A stretch of 64,000 nucleotides of DNA, taken from NCBI GenBank assembly GCA_022453515.1, contig JAJNNY010000008.1, positions 620,001-684,000 on the forward strand, in the 5' to 3' direction. A program made the position numbers and the translations under genes. Each line of letters starts with the position of its first letter. Position 1 is the first letter of the stretch. This stretch comes from Astrocystis sublimbata (taxonomy: Eukaryota; Ascomycota; Sordariomycetes; Xylariales; Xylariaceae). Below are positions 46,614 through 59,000 of this stretch, one piece after another. A model generated the notes under the pieces. That model was not told where the DNA came from, searched no databases, and was given only the letters and a program-made list of their open reading frames with translations.

Positions 46614-47214
46614 CATGGACGTCAACGAGTTGCATCGTGAATAGCGACCATAGAGAATAAAGCCATCGCAAACAATTCCAGGATACCTAGCAGACACTAT
46701 GTAGGTAGCTAGTAGTGATCAAGGCTCTCGCCGCATTCGATTATTCCAGGCTACGGTACAACTTGAATTGCCCAAAATTCCCATGCGAATGGGACTGGAG
46801 ACATGCATCTACAATTGATGTTGCATTGAGTAGTACACTTACCTCCGGCTAGGATTGACTGTTGGACCTCCTATTGAGTCTTGAGGCAGGCGAGCAGGCA
46901 CCGCAAGGGTGGGGGGGCGTTACAGGGGCAGGCTCGGCAGGTACCTAAGTACGTACTGCTTGGACACAGTATCTTCACGTGATTTGCCCCACCAAGCGAC
47001 TTGCAACGTCGCTGGTTTGGAAGGGCGCTAGAGCAGCTGCCAATGACCAGCTAGCTTGGGATGTGCGTCGCCTGCGGTGTCTCGACAACTCCTGATACTG
47101 TAATACCGCCTTTACCTATTACACCCAGGCTTGCCAGGTTAGATGTGGACAACTCCAACAACCCGAGACCTCTTCGACATTCTCAGGCCCTAGGAGAGCC
47201 GTCTTACCGCCATC
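46614..47214. other. Intergenic between TRM44 and SEC21
   Basis: 601 bp with TRM44 3' flank and SEC21 promoter. Includes a G-rich run (46910-46917) and TACCTA-type motifs at 46940. No gene. Confidence 0.5.
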
Positions 47215-50200
47215 ATGAGTTACGGCAAGAAAGACGAGGACGCCGACCTCGGCCTGGTCAAAGTCGATCGCACCCAGGTCTTCCAAGAAGGTGTGCATTC
47301 CCCGACTCTTTCTTCGCCATCTGCTGTCGTCTGCTCTATGAATTGTGATCCCAAACGTCACCCGACTATGTCCCGTGGACTATGAAGAGCTTCGTCCTGC
47401 GCCAAACATCTGAACTGAACAAAACGTGTAGCCCGGTTGTTCAACAGCTCCCCGATCCAACCGAGACGATGCCGTATCCTCCTTACCAAGATAGCCCTCC
47501 TTCTCTACATGGGGGAGAAGTTTCCCACCAACGAAGCCACCACCCTGTTCTTTGGTATATCGAAGCTGTTCCAGAATAAAGATGCCAGTCTGCGACAGAT
47601 GGTTCACTTGGTCATCAAGGAGCTTGCCAACTCGGCCGAGGACATCATCATGGTCACCAGCACCATCATGAAGGACACAGGAGGAAGCACCGATGCCATA
47701 TACCGGCCCAACGCGATACGGGCGTTGTGCCGTATCATCGATGTTGGTCCACCGACTTTTGCGATACGCCTCGTCTGTCATACCAACTAACATCCACGCA
47801 GGCGACCACCGTCCAGTCCATCGAGCGAGTCATGAAGACAGCCATTGTCGACAAGAATCCCTCCGTCTCCTCCGCCGCTCTCGTTTCTTCGTACCACCTC
47901 CTCCCAATCGCCAAGGATGTCGTTCGCCGGTGGCAGTCCGAGACACAAGAGGCCGCTGCTTCGACCAAGTCCTCTGGAGGATTCTCCCTTGGGTTCTCGT
48001 CCTCCTCTGGCTCGCTTCCCGTCAACAACTCTACGATGACGCAGTACCATGCTATAGGTCTGCTCTACCAGATGCGATCGCACGACAGGATGGCTTTGGT
48101 CAAGATGGTCCAGCAATTTGGTGCCGCTGGGGCTGTCAAGAGTCCAGCCGCCATTGTGATGCTTGTGCGATTGGCTGCCCAGCTGGCCGAGGAAGACCAG
48201 TCGCTCAGGAAACCCATGATGCAGCTGCTCGATGGATGGTTAAGGCACAAGAGCGAGATGGTGAACTTCGAAGCTGCGAAGGCGATCTGCGATATCAGAG
48301 ACGTTACGGACGCCGAGGTCACACAAGCAGTTCATGTGCTGCAGCTGTTCTTGTCGTCCCCCAGGGCCGTCACCAAATTTGCTGCTCTGCGCATCCTCCA
48401 CAACTTCGCCTCATTCAAGCCTAACGCAGTCAACGTTTGCAACCCCGACATCGAGTCGCTCATCTCGAATAGCAACCGATCTATTGCCACATTTGCCATC
48501 ACGACGCTCCTCAAGACCGGTAACGAGGCTAGTGTTGACAGGCTGATGAAGCAAATCTCCACTTTCATGTCAGAAATCACCGACGAGTTCAAGATCACGA
48601 TAGTGGAGGCCATCCGTACCCTCTGCCTCAAGTTCCCCAGCAAACAGGCTGGCATGCTGGCTTTCCTCAGTGGCATCCTCCGTGACGAAGGTGGGTATGA
48701 ATTCAAGCGAGCCGTCGTCGAGAGCATGTTCGATCTCATCAAATTTGTTCCTGACTCAAAGGAGGATGCTCTTGCTCACCTGTGCGAGTTTATCGAGGAT
48801 TGCGAATTCACGAAGCTCGCTGTTCGCATCTTACATCTCCTCGGTCTCGAGGGCCCGAAGACATCGCAGCCGACCAAGTACATTCGCTATATCTACAACC
48901 GAGTTGTACTCGAGAACGCCGTCATTCGGGCTGCCGCTGTTACTGCCTTGGCCAAGTTCGGTGTTGGGCAGAAGGACCCCGAAGTGAAGCGCAGCGTCGA
49001 TGTACTCCTCACAAGATGCTTGGATGACGTTGATGACGAAGTTCGTGACCGCGCAGCACTGAATCTGAGACTGATGCATGAGGACGATGAGCTGGGCGAG
49101 CTCTTCACCAAGAATGGTAGGCAGCTCTGTCAAATGAGATATTCACGGTCGCAAATGGGGCTAACTTTTGTTATCAGACACCATGTTCTCGTTGCCCTAC
49201 TTCGAGCATCAGCTAGTCACATATGTGACCTCAGATGACAAGTCCGCATTTGAAACCCCGTTCGACATCAGCAAGATCCCTGTGGTTACTCGGGAGCAAG
49301 CCGACGCGGAAGACAGGACAAAGAAGCTCACGGCAACAACACCCTCGCTCAAGCCTCCCAAGACGGGACCAACCAAGACGGCGTCAACCGGCGCCGAGGC
49401 GCAAGCCTCAGCTGCCGCCGTGGCCCAGAAATATGCCCAGGAGCTCATGTCGATATCGCATATGGAGGCGTTCGGTGGTCTCCTGAAGTCGTCGCCGGTG
49501 ATCGAGCTTACCGAATCTGAAACAGAATACGTGGTAACTGTTGTTAAGCATATCTTCAAAGAGCACATAGTCCTGCAATACGAGGTTAAGAACACACTTC
49601 CAGCAACGGTTCTGGAAGACGTCAAAGTGGTGGCCACTCCATCAGACGAGGAAGAGCTCGAGGAGGTTTTTATTATACCTGCCGAGAAGCTCCCGACGGA
49701 CGAACCCGGAAAGGTCTACGTGGCGTTCAAGAAGACTGGCGAAGGATCCATGCCGACGAGCACCTTTTCTAACGTCCTCAAATTTACCAGCAAGGAGATC
49801 GACCCTACCACAAACGAGCCTGAAGATACTGGCTACGATGATGAGTACGAGGTGTCAGAATTCGACCTATCCGGCAGTGATTACGTGATACCCACCTTCG
49901 CTGGCAACTTCAATCACGTTTGGGAACAAGTCGGCGCGGCGGGAGAGGAGGCCGAGGAGACGTTACAATTGTCTGGCATGTCGAGCATCGCAGGTACGTA
50001 TTTCTTTTCACGTAAACTCATGTTGGGCCAGCTCACTGACACAATTGAACCAGATGCCACAGAGCAACTCGCCAAGGCGTTGTCATTACAACCGTTAGAG
50101 GGCACGGACGTGCCAATCAGCCAGACGACTCATCAGCTGAAACTGTTGGGCAAAACTGTCAACGGTGGCAGGGTGGTGGCGAATATCAGGATGGCGTATT

Positions 50201-50286
50201 CCTCCAAGTCCGGGGTCACGACTAAGATCACTGTACGCAGCGAGGAGGAGAATGTTGCGGCTTTGATAGTAGCATCGGTAGCGTAA
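47215..50286 (+). CDS. SEC21: Coatomer (COPI) subunit gamma
   Basis: Large subunit of the COPI coat that acts in Golgi-to-ER transport with Ret2, Sec26 and Ret3. Five exons (47215-47290, 47432-47742, 47802-49116, 49178-49993, 50054-50286) give 916 residues, the usual length. The start is MSYGKKDEDADLGLVKVDR, then RCRILLTKIALLLYMGEKFP and an adaptin-like HEAT solenoid (ATTFFG-type to MHEDDELGELF, to about residue 570). A Lys/Thr/Ala/Pro-rich linker follows. The C-terminal gamma-COP appendage includes EYVVTVVKHIFKEHIVLQYE, FKKTGEGSMPTSTFSNVLKF and GKTVNGGRVVANIRMAYSS. The second intron has an unusual donor, GTTGGT, but the join (IID|ATTVQSIERVMK) is required by the conserved protein. Others are GTGTGC, GTAGGC and GTACGT. 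Confidence 0.96.
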
Positions 50287-50982
50287 TGTGAAGGTCGGCT
50301 GTGAGCTGGGGGCGTTATTGTCTGCAAAATCTGGCTAGCGAGAGTCGTATATGGTTTCGGGACAAATACATATCACAATTATTGATTGAATCTTGGTGTT
50401 TTTGTTTTTTTTGGTCGGGAGTTGCATTCTGTCATGGAGCCTTTCAAGCATGCCGTCGTGTGAAGTCGCGTCATCAGTTGAACCTTCCCTCCTCTGCCAC
50501 TTTGGCGTGCTCAGCAGGATAGGCCTACCTAAGTTAAGCTGCGATTTGGGCCGGTGTCGAGCGACCCCACTTTAATGACGTCCCACGAACCCTGATCAAC
50601 ATGCAACAAAAGAGCCAACCAAAATGAAGACCAAAATTAAGGCCCAATAGACGTAATTACCAATGTTACACTGTAATGCATGCACATCGTCGACATCCTT
50701 TCGTCTCCAAAGCTGCCTTTCGGTCCTGCGGCATTCAGTCTCCGACTACATGCCAATATTGACGCGTGAGGTCGACAGACAGTGCCTCTCAGCACGATAC
50801 GAAGACAAGCGGGCGCAAATCGATTTGAATCTGCCGCTGCGTGCGACTATCGGCGCCGTGCTCGACGCATACTGATCCAACCTATCCACCTACCTACCTA
50901 GGTGCCTGATAAACACCCGACCTCTCTCTCCACCATCAGAGCGTGCGCTGCCTGCCGCGCGACAGACAGCCTTGTGTTCAAG
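50287..50982. other. Intergenic between SEC21 and CPT1/EPT1
   Basis: 696 bp with no supportable gene. Contains the promoter of the phosphotransferase gene and a TACCTACCTAGG run at 50890-50901. In-frame upstream codons before 50983 lack an ATG. Confidence 0.5.
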
Positions 50983-52370
50983 ATGGTGTACGTGAGGCAG
51001 GAATTCCTGCCGAACCTGAAGGCATACAAGTACAGCGGCGTCGACCACTCGTTGACCTCCAAGTACATCCTCAAGCCCTTCTACACCAATGTCGTCATCC
51101 ACTGCTTCCCCATGTGGATGGCCCCCAACCTCATCACTCTGACTGGCTTCATGTTCGTCGTCGCCAACTTCTGCACCCTGCTCTGGTACAACCCCACCCT
51201 CGATCAGGATTGCCCGCCATGGGTCTACTATTCCTGGGCTGCTGGTCTGTTCATTTACCAGACATTTGACGCCGTCGATGGCTCGCAGGCGTACGTCTCC
51301 CAACTCGTCGCGCTCCGCTTGCGCGCTGACCCGGCTAACGTGATCAATGGTGATACAGTCGACGAACCCACCAGAGCGGTCCCTTGGGCGAGTTGTTCGA
51401 CCATGGCGTCGACGCTCTCAACACCTCTCTTGAGACGCTGATCTTCGCCGCGTCGCAAAACATGGGACAGAGCTGGTTTACCGTCATCAGCGTCTTCGCT
51501 TGTAGGCACCCCTTATTAGATCCCCGAATCTTCCCAGTGCTTTGCAACTGATGCCCTGCAGCCTTGGCCACCTTCTACGTCCAGACCTGGGAGGAATACC
51601 ACACCAAGACCCTGACTCTCGGCATCGTCAACGGCCCGGTCGAAGGTATCTTGGCCCTAGTCTTCGTCTATGCCTTGACCGGCTACATGGGCGGCGCCTC
51701 CTTCTGGACCCAGTCTGTGTTGTCCACCATTGGTGTGTCCAACAACAGCGCCATCCCCGACTTCATCTACAACCTGTCCTTCACCCAGGTTTACCTGATC
51801 CAAGGCACCGTCGTCGTCGTATACAACACGGTCGAGAGCGCGCGCAACGTCATCCGGGCTCGCCGCTCTCGCGGTGATCGCAGCCGTGGCGCTCTCCTCG
51901 GACTTGTCCCTCTCTTCGGTGTGTGGACTCTTGTGAGCGCGTACCTGTATCTGCAGCCCGTCATCCGCACGCAGCATCTTGTGCCATTCACCATCTTCGC
52001 CGGCCTCGTGAACGCCTATAGCGTGGGCCAGATGATCACGGCGCACTTGGTCCAGCTCAAATTCCCATACTGGAACGTCCTGGCTCTGCCGCTGGGCTTC
52101 GCCATCGTCGACTCGCTTGGCCCCCTCCTCAAGGAGCACGTAGGATGGGCCTCGGGATGGCCCAGCGCTCTGGGCGACAACGTCTACCAAGTCGCATTCA
52201 TGTTCAGCATGTTGGGCATGGCCATCGGCGTGTATGGCTCTTTTGTTGTTGATGTCATAGTCACTATCTGCGACTACCTCGATATCTGGTGCTTGACTAT
52301 CAAGCATCCATATGTGGAAGGGGCGGAGGCCAAGGGCGATAACGCGGCAACCGGAAAGAAGACCAATTAG
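50983..52370 (+). CDS. Choline/ethanolamine phosphotransferase (CDP-alcohol family)
   Basis: ER/Golgi membrane enzyme of the Kennedy pathway that transfers phosphocholine or phosphoethanolamine from the CDP-alcohol to diacylglycerol. Three exons (50983-51290, 51359-51501, 51562-52370) give 419 residues. The CDP-alcohol phosphotransferase motif DG-x2-AR-x8-G-x3-D-x3-D is assembled across the first splice: DGSQA|RRTHQSGPLGELFDHGVD, with all aspartates present. N-terminal MVYVRQEFLPNLKAYKYSG and APNLITLTGFMFV are typical of Cpt1/Ept1, as are TWEEYHTKTLTLG, FIYNLSFTQ-like loops and the LPLGFAIVDSLGPLL helix. Seven or more TM segments are visible. Choline versus ethanolamine preference cannot be read, so no symbol is given. 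The start has A at -3 relative to ATGG. Confidence 0.95.
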
Positions 52371-54808
52371 GTCAAATCGAGAGCCAAGGTCCGGCATCGA
52401 AATGCATCAAAACGAACAGGTCACGAACATGCTGTGTCCGGACATCACAATTTTGACTTGACTCCTCGATCAAGTCTCGACACTTTCATCAACAAGCAGG
52501 AAATATTCGGGGCACATTTTTACTCAAATGGCAAGGGCTTTATAAGCTTGCGGTAACTTATGCGGTAATAATTAGGTATGGGTTTGGGTCTGGTGCCATT
52601 GGGAGGAAGGAATACTAGATTATTGTTTCTTCGAGGAAATGGAGTGATGAGAATTATACAGGAATAGGAACGTTACCCAATTTTTCAAAGAGGTTATGAG
52701 GAGTTGGGGTTTACACGGGGCTATCTATCGTTGCCATTATGTTATTGCTAGCGGTAATATACGGACAGGAGTGATAAAGGTGAACGGAATTTGATCATTT
52801 GATCTTCACGACTTTCCCGGTACTACCTATGAGCACTAGTAGTAATTAAATCAATCTGATAAGGCAAAAGCTTCTGATTAAAGATCATAGCTGATTATCT
52901 GTAACACCTTGGCTCAAAAGCCATCCCTTTTATGTTTGATGCCTTACCTCGCCTCGTTTAGCCATGTTGCGCATGATCCGCGCTGTCTGCTCCCGAGAAT
53001 ATCAACCGCAATTTCGTAAATATATATACCTATATGTGTATGTACAAGGGTAAGTATGTTGGTGTATCGAAATTTCGAGATCTGCTGATGAAACCCCTTA
53101 TTCACTTGAGCGACGCTGCAATGGGGAAGTAGGGCAAAAACCATCGGTGTATCTCCGTCCCGTGCCATGCACCTGATTGCCTGATACGATGGTGTTCGGA
53201 GAACCGGTGTGAACTTTGAATAGTTACACCCTCGAGTTTGTTTCAACGAACTGAGATTCATTGGGTCATTGATAAGTACGTACATACTGACGTTGACGTG
53301 CAAGCTGTATAGTCATCATCCATAGAGGAATATTATTATGTAGCCTGTGTCAGGCATCATGGTTCGATGCCCGAAGTTTAAGATTCACCCTGCATCTAAC
53401 ATACCTACAGCTTGCTGATGCCTAGAAGTGCGGTAGGTACGGTACGCATGCATGCATTCCCTACTAAGTTTGCATGTATATAGTGGGCTGCAAATGACAT
53501 GTGGCATGTGGCACGTGGTAGTATATCCTTCAGCTCGTGTAGGTAGGCAACATCCATGATTCATTATATGTACGTAGGTAGGTAGAAGTAGGGAACTACC
53601 CAGGAGATAGTAATACCAAATAACCGTGTTCGGCGATATTCGGCACATTGACAAGGAAGGCTCTTGAAGATGTTGTTGTCAGCATAACGATAGGTATACA
53701 CGTACGTATTCAGGTAAATATTTCACGCCGAGGGCGATAACACACATCCTGAGTAAATACCGGAACAAACGTCATATCAACACCCGAGCACGGCTCATTC
53801 TGTGCGTTGGGGAGAAAAGAAGAAGTAAAGTACCAGCTACCCGTTTGTACTTAGGTATGTATGTGTGTTTGTTTTAGCTTGGCTGCTCGTCTCCTGTCCA
53901 TCGCGCTGCAAGTGATTATCTCTCACGACACTTCACTTGCCGCGGAAGCATGAACACACTTGTGATCTTTTTTCTTCATTCTCAGTGTCCTTTTTCCCTC
54001 TTCAATTTGTAGATCTGAAGGACCCAATATTCATAGACTGGAGCAGACTGGAACTTGGCTTGTGTGGCCTTCGTTGCGTTAGGGCAAATCGCTTTGGGGC
54101 AAAGGAAAAAAAAAGGGGGAAGGGGGGGCACGCAACACCGAAACTGAAGCGTCCATCCTGGACTTTGGGTTGTGCAATACTTGTTGCATTCCTGCCACAG
54201 AAGTTTCCATGGAGAATGCGACATGGAAACCATAAAAGCCAGTCAATATTCAGGAAAAGAGTTTTGAAGAGCCCAGTCAAACAACTAGAAAAAAGTTTAA
54301 GTAGGTATCTGGTCATATATAAAAGTGGTAATCATCGCATAATAAACGAGGCCGATTCCAACGGCTAAGAATTAGCGCAAATAGACAAGGCATTCTTCTT
54401 TATCGATTTATTCATGCCTCGTGCCTGGAAGCTGCACGCCAACCTCCAAACAATGATAAGAGCATTATTAAAACAGCACAGTTTTGTCTTCATCGACCCC
54501 TTGTATCTTGGAACAGACATGAGAAGGTGTGTTCTCATATTTATATTGTCAGATAAGGTATGTCAGTGGTATCGCTCGCTCGACTAACGTACAAGCATAA
54601 TTGAATCCCTCTCCACAAATGCATCAGTCGTGTACTCGTATAAAGTCGTCCATCCCTCACCATCGTTGTTACACCTCATGTGCATCACCACTTGCTCGAA
54701 CATCCAAAGATCTTGCCTCTTGCTGGATTATTTCATCCTTACCTTGAGGTCGATAGTATGAGCTTCGCCTAGTACTTACTATATGTGTCAGGCTCGCTAG
54801 GTGGCCAT
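52371..54808. other. 2.4 kb gene-poor region between converging genes
   Basis: No supportable gene between two stop codons. AT-rich with several TATATA runs (53030-53040), dispersed TAGGTA motifs (53572-53590), and an A/G-rich patch at 54107-54130. Readings at 53937-54368 have no resemblance to a family. Confidence 0.45.
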
Positions 54809-56028
54809 TCATAAGAGCTCGTCACTGCCGCTAGCAACGCTGTCCACAATGGCCTGTTGTATGGCATGCTCCTCGAAGACGGGGCCTTGCCCATCACATT
54901 TTGCCTGACCCCTGAGACGCTCGCTCACGACACCAACATCCACAACACCCTTCCTGAACAGGTCGTGATTGATGATATACTCCCAAGCGGCACCAGCTGC
55001 CAGCAGACGCTGCCCGTCAGACTCGACGATGCGGTGGCTTGGGGTTTTGTTGGCGTGATTCTTGAGTAAATCATCGTAGAACTCTCTAGGGTTGTATTGC
55101 ATTGGTCCTGTTGTGACGCTCGCGACTGGTGATATAGAGCCGTTGTGCTGGGCTTGGACACTCGACGTCGCCCGTAAGATCTCGTTCTCCGTGCTAATTT
55201 TTTGCATCTCACTCATGAGTCGCTTGTTTTCTTCCGCAGTCTTGGATTGCGCTTGTTCTAAGTTGGCCAGTTTTGCCTCAAGGTCCTTGACGTGTTTTTC
55301 TTTGCGTTCGCGGAATGCACGTTGGCTAGATGAGACAAGTGGTCAGCATACCTGGAAGGCAAAATGCCACTCTGTGTATCCGCCTTGTGCCAGTCAAGTC
55401 TCCGCCATTGGCGGAGCCTGTTATTTAGGCGTAGCGTAGAGTATCGGACAGCACTCACGCATTTCTGTTCTGTTGTTTACGGCGCGATTGGGCAGGGTTC
55501 ATATCATCCTCATCCGAGTTGGACCCTGCTTGTCGGCCCGTATCGGGATCGGATTTCGCCGAGACCAGCGTCTCGGCACGCCCGAGCTGCCCACGGCTTA
55601 GGTCGCCGTGGGTTCCGTGATCCAACCCATTCGGGGGGAAACTGGGCGGCGTCGGTGGCGCACCAGGGAAATTCGGGTTGTGATGGCCATACTGCCCCAA
55701 AGGATCGAAACCCGGGGGAAATTGTTCCTGGCTGGAATAGGCATCATAAATCCCCTATAACAGACATGCATCAGGCTGTGGCTTCCGAAACGGATTTGGG
55801 CAGTGGCATTCGCTCGGCACGCTCAGATGAAAAAAAAAAAAAAAAAGGAGAGAACAGACATAAAGGGATGGGCGAACGAACATTGGGGGAATGATTGTGA
55901 TTGTTCTGGACGAAGTCTTCAGTGGCCGAAGTGCCAGAGGGTGTCATAGGCGTAATGCCTATGTACGACGGGTGATAATGGCCGTTACCGCCACCGCCGC
56001 CGTAGTAAGTACCGTTACCGTAGTCCAT
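54809..56028 (-). CDS. bZIP transcription factor, Yap/AP-1-like
   Basis: Three exons (56028-55882, 55754-55459, 55325-54809) give 319 residues. The N-terminus MDYGNGTYYGGGGGNGHYH is Gly/Tyr-rich, followed by Pro-rich, Asp/Ser-rich segments. The basic region spans the second splice: QSRRKQQNRNA|QRAFRERKEKHVKDLE. It fits N-x2-A-Q-x2-F-R, the Yap-type signature (fungal AP-1 class) that reads TTAC half-sites. A leucine zipper of four to five heptads follows (LEAKLANLEQAQSKTAEENK...). The C-terminal block (GAAWEYIINHDLFRKGVVDV, GQGPVFEEHAIQQAI) is seen in a Pezizomycotina bZIP group close to Fcr3/AP-1-like proteins. I do not see the paired cysteine-rich domains of the redox regulator Yap1, so an oxidative-stress role is not implied. 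Confidence 0.9.
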
Positions 56029-59000
56029 GGCGTAGATTGAAGATGGCGATAACAGATGGTTTAGGCGAAGGACATACGTCTTTGCTAGAGGGGAGGTCAC
56101 GAGGGAGAGAGAATTTGTATTGAGGGATTATGAGGTGGTGTTGAGTGTTAAGTATCGCAGCAGAGGCGGAGGCAAGGAAGAGCGATCGATCGAGGCTGGC
56201 AGGGTGGCCGGCGCAAGCAATTGCAGGAAGAACCAAACAGACGGAATGCAAGTATCCGGGGTCCAGCACTGCTATGTAGAGATGGAATCGAGGTTGCGTC
56301 CACGCGGTGCGTGGCTACACTTCAATGCTTGTGCTTGGCGTCTGTGCCTGGGTACGGTAGGTATGCAAGTCTGAATTGGCCGTGCCCGGCGTCGTGACAA
56401 TGGCCCGGGGATGATGCGTTCACCGAGGAGAGCGGGTGCGTGAGAGCTGAGTCTGAGAGAGCGATGCGATGCTTATGTGCGTGGCTACTACGAGTACGTC
56501 TGCCTGGTTTCGGATGTCGCTGCTGCGTCTCTACTCGGCCGCTGTACTGTGTACAATGGCGGTAGTGACGGTGACGGTGTCACGGCCACGCAAATGATCT
56601 GCTTGTCTGTCTGCCTGTCTGCCAGTCTGCTCCTCGACCGCAGGCAGTTGCTCCCTCGTGTTCGAGATGAACAGTGTTGCAGGTGTGTCTTGAAGGTGGA
56701 GGCGGGATGGAGGGAGGTAGTTGGACAGAAGGCAGGAAACAGTTCGAGATCGTCAATTGGGTTGCGCTTCGCCGAGGGGCCCTCATATATCCGTACCTAG
56801 ACTTAGGTACCTACATAGTGAGCATGTAGGTAGGTGCCGCAGGGGGTGCTGAGGTGCTGAGGTGCATGTGGACTTGACGGTTTGAGGTCTCGAAGGGTGC
56901 CGCAAGTTCAAAGGTTGCAAGGTTGCAAGGCGAATGAGGAGCAGGTATACGAAGGACAGGGGCTCCGTCAGGTCTCCGAGTACCTAAGGTACATGTCGGG
57001 TATGTATCCAAAGCACTTCGCCGGATTACAAACTCACCTGTGCTTTCAAGTAAATACATTGGTACTTACGTACATGAACATGCAGTAGTAGGTACAGCAC
57101 CTGTGGATCATGGATGAGGTCGCATCTAAGCTTCACCTGGGCAGTGAGGCAGTTGCGAACTCTCGCCCCTCGCTCCCCGCCCTTGCCCGCTGCCTGCTTC
57201 AATCTGCACCGAAACCTTGGAAGGTACCTAACTATGTACCTATGCGTAGCACTGCACCACCTACTACATGTGTACCGCAGGTCGGCCCAAGTACCGGTCT
57301 AGATACCTAGACAGGCCTGGTGTCTGGGTTCGGCATGGTGTGGCGTCGGGGAACGCTCCACTGATCACCCTCTGATCTATTCTAGGCCACTGCTACAGAA
57401 GGCGGCCGGGCGGCTTGCGTGCAGCAGGCCCTGGAGCCCTGGGGCCCTGTCGCGCCTGTGCCGGGCGAGAGACGGGTACGGCGAGTTTCTGGTAGAGCAC
57501 CACCTACAATCTACAATCTACAACCTACCATACTATACCCCCTGACGCACTAATATAGTCAGGGTTCTGCACTATGCGTTCTGTCTTCCATGCGTGGTAA
57601 TCGAGCGTGGTTACTCTGGTCAATGGCCATCGAGCGTTGTACCTAGGTAGTATGCAATTCCCTCGAACCCACCACGAGTGCACCGCCAGCACACCACGAG
57701 GGCACCAGCCAGAGACCGGGACCGCAACCGGGCGAGGGAAAGGTACCTGAGTAGGGCCCAATGTCCGGCCCAGGACTGCCTGCCACTGTCATTCGTGCGT
57801 TGCGGGCGAAGACCCCGGAGCAGCTCTCGCCTCATCCGGTTAGCCTATCTTGGCTCTCCTAGCGAAAGCGGGAAAGGCCGCGCTACATTCGATTTCCAAC
57901 CGTGACACCTGATGCTCGACGCTGTTACTGTTACCTCACATTATCGATTAGGTAATCAAGCCCCTCGCCTCCATCACGAGCCCATCGTATTTCGCCAGGT
58001 AACGTGTGTCTTAAGCCTTGTCTCCCATCTGCACACTCAACACGATGATACGTCCGATCGGCCTCCGGCCAAAATCGCACGCACGCCGAAGGTGAACGAA
58101 TACCCGCCCGACCTAGCTTGCGAAACGACCAATTGATGTCAGACGACAAGACCCAAGTTAGACAAGTTGTGCAAAGCTTACGACAGCTGAGATAGATGGC
58201 ATGGGTGAGTGCCTGAATCACACCTGGCTCGTCCTGCCATGTGAGTCCGGTGTCGTTCTGGAATCTGGTCCAAGGAACATTCTCAACAACTTCTTCATCG
58301 TGGCGGATCAGTAAGCTCGTTGATCGTTGAAGGTACAAGGGGGTAGATGGCACGACGACTTACCACACAGTCGAGACAGCTCGTGCCTGGAAAAGAATGG
58401 TTACGTGTCACCTGGCTCGAATTCGCACTCAGGAAGGGGGTGAACATGGAATGACGCAAAGTGACTACGTTTACAAGGTCGGTGGAATACCTACCGAATA
58501 ACGGTCGCAGTCTGGGTGAGTGCTACTATCGAAGTTGCAACGAGGATCAAGAAGCCGGGTCATAGTTACGAGCCACCTCAGCTTCGACTACAAACCCATC
58601 CCCTTGGCAATTTTGTCTTATTGGAATAACACGTTGCCTGCGATTGAGAGTATTGTACAAACGATCTGCATCGATCCAAATTTTCTCCGTCGAAATTCAT
58701 ACCGGTTTGCGGTGTCGTAATGGCCATCATTCAGGTCGCATGCGTACTCCAAACCCCAATAGTGCTCCTTGTTGTCGTAGCTGACTTTGGGGTGCCTCTG
58801 CTTCATGGGGGGCCAAATTCTTTCGGTGCAAAGAAAGTTGCGCCAGTCAGGCAGAACCTCAAACGGGGCTGCTATAAGTTTCTTGTTAAGTCAGGTCATT
58901 CAGCTTCAAAGTAATCTAGGAAGGACACATTGTTCGTTGCGCTCTTCCCCACAACCAAAAAACCCATCTCTATGGTCTGCGGGATCCGAGATGCCCTGTC

